Made by a program: the position numbers and the translations under genes
The notes under the pieces: generated by a model
Database searches by the model: none
The model's input: only the letters and a program-made list of their open reading frames with translations
What the model was told of the DNA's origin: nothing
Origin: Neospora caninum Liverpool
Lineage: Eukaryota; Apicomplexa; Conoidasida; Eucoccidiorida; Sarcocystidae
DNA: 64,000 nt
Reading direction: 5' to 3'
NCBI RefSeq assembly: GCF_000208865.1
Contig: NC_018394.1
Coordinates: forward strand, 124,001 to 188,000
In this document: piece by piece, positions 32,133 through 41,750 of the stretch
Layout: each line of letters opens with the position of its first letter
How positions within the stretch are numbered: the first letter of the stretch is position 1

Positions 32133-34683
32133 TTGTATTTGTCGAGTGTCTCCCTTAAGTTCACGCTTGACGGGGGTGCAATGTAGAGCGGCGGGTACGC
32201 GTCCATTGGGTATACTACAGAAAACATAGTGTTCTTTATGGCGCCTCATAATTTCAGGGGGACGGAGAAAGGTTCCATGAGCCGCAGCAAGAGCTGCAGT
32301 GGATTTAATGCCAATCTAGGAGCCACTGCCTGAGCACGAAGGTGGGATTCTCTCTTGTGAAAGTCTCTGCTGTACGTACACGCAGGGAGCAGCTGAGGTT
32401 TGTATAGGGTCGCGAACTGTCGCCCGTTGGCAAGACCGGCGTGCGATGCAAATTGTTTATCATCTTTTGGAAGTGTTCGCCCTTATAGCTGTGCATGTAG
32501 CCTGTTTTTGAAGATCGATCCTCTGTTCTGCTAGCTGTTCACATTTTTCGCGGACGTATGCCTGGTTTCTTCAAGACGGGCATGCGCGAGACGTCTCTCA
32601 GTCGTGCCACTGAGGTCATACATCTGAAGTGTTTTTTCGCACAAACAATGGATGGACACGAAGGCGTTGAAACGCACAATGATTTGTTAACAGTTCCTCT
32701 TCTCTCCTGCCACCAACTCAAGGAAAACGTAGAGTCCCCGATTTTCAGGAGAACCCACCGCGTGACATAAACGAAATGTTTAGGCAGTGCTAGAATGAAA
32801 CTCAAATACCGGTGTTGCCGCTGATGTTTCGTGGAGATACAGTTAAATTAAGCGTCTCCAGCGCTGATTAGAATTTGAGCGGGGTACAGTTATGTTCACA
32901 CACTTTTCCAATAAAGAGAACACGTCAGAGAGCGAAGCGTACACGGGGCTGTAGCATCAGTGCAAGAGCGCGATTCTCCCGAGGCCACGCATACTTTCGG
33001 TGCCAGCGGAAACCACTGTGGAAAGGAAAGCATGGTAATGGTTCTGTCATTGTCTCTCAGCAAAACTCGCAGAGTGCTTGTGCGACAAAGGAGCTTCAAA
33101 GTCGCGCGTCACCAGGAAGCTTGCGTGGGACTTGCAGTGGTCTTGTATTTCCCGCACAGCGAGGGATCTCTGGCGATGTTTGGCGGCTGGCGATTAGCCA
33201 AAAAAAGCTGAAAGCGCAGCTGCTTGGGATTCCTCAGGACCGCCTCATTGGCAAGCCTTTATCACATGAAGAAGTCTGGACGCCACACCTTTTCAGACAT
33301 GAACAGAATAGTCTGCCGATCTGCGATCCGTCGCGTTCTTTTTGCCTACTCGAATGCCGGAGTTGTCTGTCGATCGTGTTATGGATATTATGGATAGAGG
33401 TGAAACGCCAGAGACACAACTGTGTGTTTTGCTCCTGAAACGTAGAAAGTTTCGTCAGTGCGATTCGCAGGTCACCATAAAGTTGCCGTTCCATTCGCGA
33501 ATCAGAGACGAAGAAACTCTATTCAGATTCCGGGAACGGGCGCTGCATGCACATGTGCAGCGTGCGGTCCTGTAATCTTCCCTTTTCTTTTTGCAGCGCC
33601 GAATTTCCCGCGCGCTCGAACGTTTATGATGCGCCATGTACCCATTTTCTTTATGCTTTTGCCTCACTGCCTCTCCAGCATGATAAATCCATCAACGGAG
33701 AGCAATGTAGCTACCTTCTGGCTCTTCCGCGTGCGTTTTTGGTGAACTTCGCTGTTTGCATGCGTCCACGAAACCCGGTCTGCCATCTCGTACTTTTTCA
33801 TTCTGTTTCAAGCAATGATCGTGCAGAAGGCCTTCATCGGTCCGACGTTCAGACTATCGTGTTCCCTGTTCCGTCTGGAATTCCCGTGCTTCCGTTTCTT
33901 GTCCTTCACTTCTGTCGTGTGTTCATGTCATGTGAAGACAGAATAAAAAATCTGTGGGTCATCGTTTGTTCTTTGATGTCCAGAAGGGGAAGCGCTCATT
34001 TCTTTTTGAAAAGCTTTTGTGTCAGTAAAGGGCTGTCTATTGCGGTTTGAAGCTGGTTTTTTTGAGGCAGATGATGGACAGTACCAGCTTTGACGACTGT
34101 CCCGTTCACTAGGGTCAAGTGAACACGAAGCGCGCACGTAGTGTTGTTAGCGCTACGGGGACGTACCAAATTGTAATGCCTTGGAGCTCATTTTTTAGTT
34201 CACTCGAGGTGGTCTTACCTGTGTTTTCTTATCTGCTGCAAATCTTCTCTACTCCGTGTGTTCCGTCTCCACTCGTTCCCTTCAGTGGCGTTCCTGTCAC
34301 TGAATTGACGCATTCATAAATATGTTTAATTGTATCTGTGGAGTGTACTGAATCGGCGATGGTCCTACTCCGAAGTTCGCGCAGAGGGGTGCTACCAGTT
34401 GTTTGTAGCAAAACAGGTAGATATGCGCAATTCTCTATGTGCGGCGTTCTGGATAAGATAAGGATATTTCATTTCACCCTTGAAGTTTCTCCGATGCGTA
34501 TAAAGTGTCGTGAAAGGTCTTGAGTACAGAGAAGGAAAGAGGCGAATTCTAAGGCACTAGCAACTGTATAGATTTTCGGTTTCTCCGGCGGCTCCATTTT
34601 GTCTCTCTCCTTCCCTCGGGCGCTGCGCACGGTTATACTGCAGCGAGTTCATCCTCGTGACGCAGAGAGGCAATGCTTCCGGG
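32035..34683. other. Intergenic region between Myb gene and ICT1-like gene
   Basis: About 2.6 kb, presumably the 3' UTR of the Myb gene plus the promoter of the next gene. It opens with a (TA)n tract at 32092-32131. The frame at 32875-33438 stays open for 188 codons but lacks any ATG, and I could not link it to a splice partner. The ORF at 33342-33575 also lacks support. Confidence 0.45.
32092..32131. repeat. (TA)n microsatellite behind the Myb-gene stop codon
   Basis: An uninterrupted run of about 20 TA units, 58 bases downstream of the stop at 32034. It probably lies in the 3' UTR. Confidence 0.9.
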
Positions 34684-35562
34684 ATGGGCCTGAGGGCCGC
34701 CGCATTTCCTCTCCTTCACGTTCAAAGTGAACTCTGGCAGGGGTGTCGACGGAACACGTGGTTCGGCAAAGAACTCGTAGAGCGAGCGGGTCTTTCACAC
34801 AAGCACGAACGAGCTCTGCGCCACCAGGGAAGTATGTGTGAGGCATTCTCGTATCTATGGAGTGTCAGAACAAGGCTGATACACGGATGTATCCATAACA
34901 CTCTTTCATATCCCGTTTTAGGGGGCAGAATACTTTCTGTCAGGCGTGCAGCAGCCGTTCTGTTTCTGCCGAGAGCCTCCCCTGTCGGAAAAAAGTTGTT
35001 CAGCAGCCGAGCGTTTTCACGGGACAGTTTGCTTGAACCTCAGGCAAAAAAGAAACCAACCGACACGCAAACAGGCGGGGAAGAGCGAGGCAGAGATTCA
35101 CGCGGAGAGAGTGGTTCGCAGAACAATGTAGTGTCTGGCATTCCCCTATCGGAAGTGAATTTTCGTTTTTGTCGGTCGTCGAAACCTGGTGGGCAGAGTG
35201 CGAATAAAAGCGAGACAAAGGCAGTCCTAACAGTACCACTGCAGTCACTGAGAAAATACATCAGTGGCGACCTATTGAAAAAGGTGGAAGAAGAATTCGG
35301 TCACTGGATGAATAAGAAAGGAGAACTGGTGATCTCTAGTGAACGACACTCGTCACAAGTTGACAATAAGAAAGAATGCCTGAGCCGCTTTTCTGAAATG
35401 CTCCAGCAGCTGCGCGACCGGCCGGAAGTTACAGGTGGGAAGAGTCCTCGCGAATTTAAGAGCGAGGAGTCCCAACTCAAATATAAAGCCCGGCTAATCG
35501 CCAGTAAGAAGAAGAATCAGTACAACAGACAGTGCCACAGCGTGAACAGGAGAGACTGGTAA
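34684..35562 (+). CDS. ICT1: ICT1/mL62-type peptidyl-tRNA hydrolase (RF-1 domain), probably mitochondrial or apicoplast
   Basis: The family releases peptides from stalled organellar ribosomes by hydrolysing peptidyl-tRNA without codon recognition; in animals ICT1 is also a large-subunit ribosomal protein. Two exons, 34684-34831 and 34922-35562, give 262 residues. The RF-1 domain spans ~129-225 with the catalytic GGQ at residues 139-141 (35188-35196). It sits in SKPGGQSANKSETKA, where family members have S.GPGGQ.VNK..SKA. The hallmark helix insertion and the NKKGELVISSERHSSQ segment follow. The tail is Lys/Arg-rich (KARLIASKKKNQ), as in ICT1 and ArfB, where it enters the mRNA channel. The codon-recognition domains of RF1/RF2 are absent, which separates it from true release factors. 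The first ~60 residues are basic and suit an organelle presequence. I start at the first in-frame ATG. The 90-nt intron is a multiple of three and has no stop, so retention would insert 30 residues. Confidence 0.88.
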   Translation: MGLRAAAFPLLHVQSELWQGCRRNTWFGKELVERAGLSHKHERALRHQGSMCEAFSYLWSVRTRLIHGCIHNTLSYPVLGGRILSVRRAAAVLFLPRASPVGKKLFSSRAFSRDSLLEPQAKKKPTDTQTGGEERGRDSRGESGSQNNVVSGIPLSEVNFRFCRSSKPGGQSANKSETKAVLTVPLQSLRKYISGDLLKKVEEEFGHWMNKKGELVISSERHSSQVDNKKECLSRFSEMLQQLRDRPEVTGGKSPREFKSEESQLKYKARLIASKKKNQYNRQCHSVNRRDW

Positions 35563-37013
35563 CTGAAGAACGCCACTAACTTCTGCGAGAGCCACAGGCA
35601 TTTTACTGCGTTTGTGCGTCTCACAGCAGAACAAGGGGTGTCATCATTTCAAAGTCGGTCATAAGCTACTGTCGTTATATCTAGTTGCGCGTTTTGTATG
35701 TATTGAAATGTATAAATACACGCATCTGAAAAGAGATGTGCGCTCACTTTCTTGAGTGATTGACAAAGAGCGGGACGTATGTGGGTCTGTTACCCCCAGC
35801 GAAGGATCCTTTCCTTTTTTCTACGGATCACGTGCGTGCGAACCTGTTATGAAAAGCGGTTCCGTTGAAACGTGTCTGGGCAGTACGTGGCGTACAAACA
35901 ACCTCAAGTTCCATCGGCGACGAAACCGTTGCACAGCCTATTTTCTCGCTCGAAGCGAGTCCTGATTCCGCAACCGTCCGCTTCTCCAGCAGTCTGCCTA
36001 TAACTCTGAAAGTCACGACGGACGCCTGTCAGCCATGTAAATATGAAGCACAGGCTGGTGGGGAAACAATGATTTTTAAAATATAGCAATTACTGGCAGT
36101 CGGGACGGCATGCATTACGAAGAATTGGGTCACTGCTTTTGATATTGCCAGTGTAAGTGGGAATGGGGGTTTGTGGCCCTTCACAGCGCCACCGTTCTAC
36201 GGCACGCCACGGTGGCCATTCGACACCTTACACGTAGGGCAACGGAACTCTCAAGAGTGCTCCGTGTGCTCAGTCGCAGTATCTGCCGACTACGATCGGG
36301 GAACATTTAAGCTTTATTCCGTAGGAAATACCAGGTGTAGCACGACATTGCTTCAGGCTGTACCGTGACATTACAAAGAGTTCAACTGCCACTGATGTGC
36401 TATCTTACGCAGACTTGAGTTCTCTAGATCGTTCACGCAAGAGGCACTTTAGCCGCAATAGTCTCATTGGCAAAGCAGTAGCGACTAAAAGAAGATATTC
36501 GAGTCAGTGTAACGTGGTACGTATTTTCTGAGGAGAGGACGACAGCTTGTTAATGAAAAGATGGAGTCTCTTCAGTGTCCGCAGCCCCGGCTTTTTATTT
36601 GTCTTCCTCTGCACCAGCATCTCAAGTGTATATGTCTGTATTCACGTCTGGGATGAGGGAATCTACACAGTTCAGCTATGTAGGAAGAATCGGCCAGTCG
36701 TGCAGAAACACCATCTGCCGCAAGAAGAGTACAACGACGACAGCCTATGGCTTAGCAGTTTGGCCTTAATTTTATTTGTCCTCAGAGCTACATGTTTTTG
36801 GGACCTCAGAAAGACTGGCGCCTCAGCAGCCTCTGACCTGACATCTATCAAGTCCCAGCAGGTGTTTCCCTCATAAGGCGATCGCTGCAACAGTGCCGTG
36901 TGGGTCCACCGACAAGGTTCCCTCAGCCTCAATAAGCCACCGAGACTCACGCCATCGTCTGCTGTTTTTCTGCAGTATAGGTTCTTGCCTGCGAATCCCT
37001 GAGACTAAGAACA
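35563..37013. other. Intergenic region, no gene supported
   Basis: About 1.45 kb between the ICT1-like gene and the small coiled-coil gene, moderately AT-rich. The ORF at 36547-36876 has hydrophobic stretches, but no family resemblance or splice context supports it. Confidence 0.45.
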
Positions 37014-37994
37014 ATGTCTGGCAGAGTTGTCACCGACGAGCTCATCGCAAAACATGAAGTATGAAGCCGGCGCTGTGTGGCCGCAAGTTTGGTGGTCACT
37101 TGTTCACGAGCGTACATCGTGGCATTCTTCGCATGCGTTGCAGAAAACAGAGATAACTAAACGCAGCGGCAAATGGAATAGTGTACCAAACATTTTCGAA
37201 GTAGCTGGGTACGATGAGTAGCCTCAATAGACTCAGTCAAAATAGCACCATCCCGTAAGCCGCGGGATAGCGCCGCGCTCTACTGACTGTCCGCTGTGGC
37301 ATGAAAATGATTGATTCCTTCCACACCTCTTAGTTACATCAGTATCAAGCACCAGACGCCTTTTGCGTCTCCGACGTTGCCGTCCGTTCAATGCTTCTTT
37401 TCCAAAAAGATACATCAATACGGAGAGGCTTCCGCAACTCTCGCTCCTTGTTTTCCTGTCGCTCTATGTACACATGTGCTGCAGAAGCGGCTCCGACGAT
37501 GCGAGGCCGCAGCAGAGGAAGAAAGGGCTCAAGTTCGGAAAGCCGAAGCAGCCGTAAGAGATGAAAAGAGAAGAAATTGGCAGGCGGCAGCACATGCAAC
37601 TCCACAAGCGATTTAGGATACGCATGATCGATCGGTTTGAAAAGCGCTAGTCGTGAGCCTTGTTCCGCCATTCGCTGAGTGGAAATGGAGGCGTCCTGAC
37701 TCACGTTCGTGGCACGAGACCATTGCCTGCGGCTGATCCCTGGTGGCCTTTAGTAAATTGGCACACGTGTTTCTCAAAATGTGCACATCGCCGCCGAGCA
37801 CAACAGCGAAACAAAGACTCAAAAGATACCGTTTCAGGCTGCATCTCCGCCCACAATGCCACCCCTACGCTTCTGTCACACTGTCCCTTCAGGCAGAGGA
37901 TGCCGCAGAGAGTGCGCGACAATTGAGGCAGGAGATTCAGGAGATGATCAGACTGAAAGAAAAAGAATTCCAGAAACAGTGCAACGTCATGTGA
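37014..37994 (+). CDS. Small coiled-coil protein with a C-terminal CaaX box, 71 residues
   Basis: Three small exons, 37014-37058, 37485-37553 and 37893-37994, join in phase 0 at clean GT..AG borders. Donors are GTATGA and GTAAGA; acceptors are TGCTGCAG and CCCTTCAG. The joined protein starts MSGRVVTDELIAKHEKR and is then almost entirely one charged amphipathic helix rich in E, A, R, K and Q. It has no proline or glycine after the start, and the coil runs smoothly through both splice junctions. The last four residues are CNVM, which fits a CaaX prenylation signal with Met at X (farnesyl type), so membrane anchoring is inferred. I recognise no family. Lengths like this resemble small adaptor or tether subunits, but function is unknown. 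If the second intron were retained, exon 2 would run on to a TAG at 37614-37616 and lose the CaaX end. Coding support is the phase, the coil and the splice sites. Confidence 0.6.
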
Positions 37995-40643
37995 ACGATC
38001 GCTATTCGTGAAGTGCATCGATCTGCGTCTCTCTCTTCGTCAATGCACTGATTGCATATGTTGACTTGCGGCGTTCTACATGAGGTCCGAACGTCGTGCT
38101 ATGCACTGGGCTTACAGTGAAAATCGTTCACGCTACAAAATTGTACACGCCTTTCCTCCCATCCGCTGAGAAGCATGCTTGCAGTGCAGCAAGAAGAGAT
38201 AACATCCAAACACGGCATCATTCCGACACGGCTTGTTCCTCAACAGCCATTCCGGATGGGGACGTCGCCAGACAGAGGTACATTACCGACCTCCGCACAG
38301 GCCCCCAAATCAATCACTGCTTTAAAGGGGTACAAGAACTGTTTGGTTTTCTATAAGAGGTTCCACCACAAGCAAATTAATTGCTGGACTGGTGCTAAAA
38401 ATCGGCAGAAAGATCTCTGCATATTTCAGTAGTGCCACCAGGTCCTGTTGGTAAAATGTCAATAATCCTTACTAGGCTTTTTGTGGAAGAGAATCGATAA
38501 ACTTGCCTTTCTTCCATTCACGAGTAGCACGGCAACACGGGTAGGAGACAGTCATCCAGAGAGTCCACCAGGCTGCAGAACAATTTAAAGGCCATGGAAA
38601 GCCGCAGGGGGCGTCGGCGCTCACGGTGTCGCGACGGCTTTCAACGTTCGCGTTATCATCCATCGCTAACGAGTTTATGAATTAGGATTCATACGTGAAC
38701 GGAACACTACGAAAGACCATGCCTCGTACCAAAAAGTTGGCCATGTCCTTTTCGGTTCGCCCAGAATGTAGCGGTGGGAGGACACACATATGCTACTGTT
38801 TATGCGTATCGTAAGAGACCAACCGCTCCTAGACCGTTTTCTAAGTGGTTAGCCACCATGGTACCCAACATTGGAGTGGCCTGGTAGGTTCTATTCGATA
38901 TACGGTTCTCTAGCTTTCGCGGGTGAACCAGCGATTTCGCCCAGTTGACTCTCTTTTTGAGTCCTTCGAACTGGGTACAGATGATAAACACAGGAAATTG
39001 CGGGAGCTGGCTGGTGTGCATATAGCCTCAACGAGTCGGTGGAAACCCGACACAGGCATTTCCATAGGTGCTGTCCCTCACTGAGAACCCTGTTTGTTAG
39101 AGCCTAACGAAGCGGCAGCCCAGTGTGGAAAATGATTTGGCGTGTCGAGACCAGTTGGTGAAGAGGCAATCGGAGTGGTCAACCTGTGCCGTGTGCATTT
39201 GCCCCCATTTTCACCGATACTCAAGTCAATGGGACCTCTCTTCCACCATGTATTCACCAAGAAGACCGATATCCTGCTGAAGATTGTTCACATCCCAAAA
39301 GAAAGGCATGCCACTAGGATAAATGACTAATTTCCTGGTTCCGCTCCCCTCTGCATACTTCTTCGTTGGACGGAAGGTTCCCGAGCAGCCGGTTTGCACC
39401 ACTGCGGGTTGTAGACTTTTTAGAACTAATGACAATGTTACAACGAGGAGGATGGTGCGTCGCTAGCTAGTTCGTTGCAATGCAAGGAACAAGACACAAA
39501 GGAAGCTCGACAACTTGAAATGGACAAGTTCCTCCACGAGATCGTAAGTGGTGTGTAGGTCTCGTGCATGCAAATCTAACCCCCGCAGCCGCAGCTCGGG
39601 CTTGTCGTTCTAAAGTGCGGCTTGAAAAGCGGAAACGAGAGAAAATGATTTGCCGTTCGAATTTGTTGTGCTCCGTGCCAGCTCGTTTTTCTCAAGTTTT
39701 TTTTGCAAGTTCCCCGTGTACATACTTTGGGCACTAGCCGGTGTAGGGTGTGTGCTTATTTCGCGCGGCGAGACAGAGACACTTCCGCCCGCCGTGGAGA
39801 AAACGCGGCCTGGTAGCCATCAGCGTGTAGGCTAAGCGGAAGAAATGTGCCGGCAAGTGAACGACCACACACTTTCCATATATCATCTCCTTCTCTTTGT
39901 TGCTTCACGAAGATTCTTCTGCCCTACGGGTGCCTAGCTGTGTCGCACAGAGTGTGCGCCGCTGTTCTCGGTGAAATTCCAGAGCTTGCATCTGCCCTCT
40001 TTCCACGAACAGCGTTTATCTGCTGACACTTTCGTGTGATGCATATACACTAGTGTAAGCATATGCGGATATGTGGACAAACGTGTTCATATGCATCACA
40101 CAAAAGTTTCATATTGATTCCCAAGCTCAGGCTGTGTATCGATATCGCGCAGGAGACATCGGGTGGCGCCACGGTTTTTGGTTAGCCTAAAATTTCTTTT
40201 GCGCGTGTGTCTGCTAATGCTTCTGCGTCCCGTCGTCGCGTACGTCACTTTCCCGTGGCAAGATTTCATTGAAGCTCCGGTCCTGCATTGAATTTCTCCC
40301 TCGGCTGCTTAGCACCTTGCTCGTCTTCGAAGTTCGGCTCCATGATGACGTTCTGTTCCTTGCCTCTTGCTGTTTTTTTTCTGCGGCATCTCAGTCTCTC
40401 CGTATCTGCACATCTCTGGCATAGCAGCCAGTCTTGAACGTCTATAGCCTTTCCCACTTAATCTTCCCTTCACGAAAGGGTGCCCCGTTTTCGTCTCTGG
40501 AAGCTTCTGTCACGGAACTGTCTGTAACAGAGACAGAGGAAGAGCTTGGGATATGCAGGAAACATTTCCGGTGTCCTTTCCCTGGCTCCTCTCGTCACTT
40601 CATCAGTAGCTTTAGGTGTGGAACTTTCTCTGCGGAAGGCCCA
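37995..40643. other. Intergenic region upstream of the TRAPPC11 gene
   Basis: About 2.65 kb, with no supported gene. It should include the TRAPPC11 promoter and 5' UTR near its right end. The only structure I find is the inverted repeat at 40028-40107. Confidence 0.45.
40028..40107. repeat. 80-bp inverted repeat (potential hairpin)
   Basis: Left arm ACTTTCGTGTGATGCATAT (40028-40046) is matched by the reverse complement of 40089-40107 at 18 of 19 positions. The 42-base centre contains the palindrome ACACTAGTGT. It could be a fold-back element, a structured 5' UTR/promoter element or a small RNA. No target-site duplication is obvious. Confidence 0.8.
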
Positions 40644-40843
40644 ATGTTCCCACTCTGTCCACCAGAATGCACTGCGGCACCTCTACCGCTCGTGGGTGTC
40701 TGTACACCCACGCGCCTCCACAGCACCCTGCGGACCACGCTCGAGGCCTGCACGACTGGCAAGTCTTTTGTGCCTCATCAACCTCGCATGAACTTCCTCT
40801 TTTACGATTCTGAGCAAGTAAGGATACTGCGGCGAGTGAATAA

Positions 40844-40883
<40 letters not shown>

Positions 40884-41719
40884 CGTTCACCTTGTTCCAT
40901 ACCTGTTGGCCGTCGTGTCTCTCTGGCAATTTCTCCCTCTTGGTGTCTCTCTGGTTTTCGTAAATCGTCCGGAGAAGGAGAGGTTTTTCACGTTCATTGG
41001 TGACATGGGTTGTCAGGCATCTTCTTTGTCGTAGCGTTCACGCGTCGAGTGTGCGGCTTGGGGTTGCTGTGCGTAACCGACTCTCTGCAAATGCGACACT
41101 GGCACTTTAGAAGACGAGTGACGCGTAGAGGTAATGAACTTGAGTCTTTTCGTGCGTTTTCTCGCGTGTGGTATCTGAACGCTTTTCTCGAGGACGCCAA
41201 CTGCCCCGTTTCTTTCTCCTCTTCTCAGGTTATCGCGTCCCCAGGAGTCCTCTCCCCCTCGCGTCGGTCCGTCGTTTCTCTTTCCTCGTCGAGTGGCGGA
41301 AGCGCATGTCCCTCTCCCTCGCCCTTTTCGTCGGGGACTTCCCCTTTCCCTTTCTCACGTCTGGCATCCGCATCGGCCAGCTCTCCTGCGGTCTGCCCGA
41401 CTGGAGAGGCCGCCCTCGGCGCTGCCTCTGCGGCTACCTCCCCCGTCCCCGCTGATCCTCTCGCGCTTTCCGCTCCCAGGCAAGGCGCACTACCGGGTCC
41501 AGATGGTGCGCCTGCGGGTCCGTCCACTGCCGAGGCGTCTGGCCTGGCAGGCGAAGGCAGAGAGGCGGAAGGGAGTGGAGCGGCGGGCACTCCCCCGCCT
41601 CTCATGTCGAGTACAGAAGCCACGCTCGCGGGATTACGGAGGCCGCCTGTAAAGAAGAAGACACCAGCCCCCGAACAACTCCTCAATAAAGTACGTCGCA
41701 AGCTTCAACGAACCCTGCT

Positions 41720-41750
<31 letters not shown>

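Noticed and set aside
32875..33438. Plus-strand open frame of 188 codons between the Myb and ICT1-like genes
   Set aside because: It has no in-frame ATG, no recognised domain and no splice partner that closes in phase.
33342..33575. Short ORF starting MPTRMPELSVDRVMDIMDRG
   Set aside because: It looks helical and briefly recalled short GET-containing motifs of adaptor proteins, but the key Pro-Gly-Ile part is absent and no second exon could be found.
36547..36876. ORF with two hydrophobic segments
   Set aside because: Could suggest a small membrane protein, but initiation context, conservation and splice evidence are lacking.
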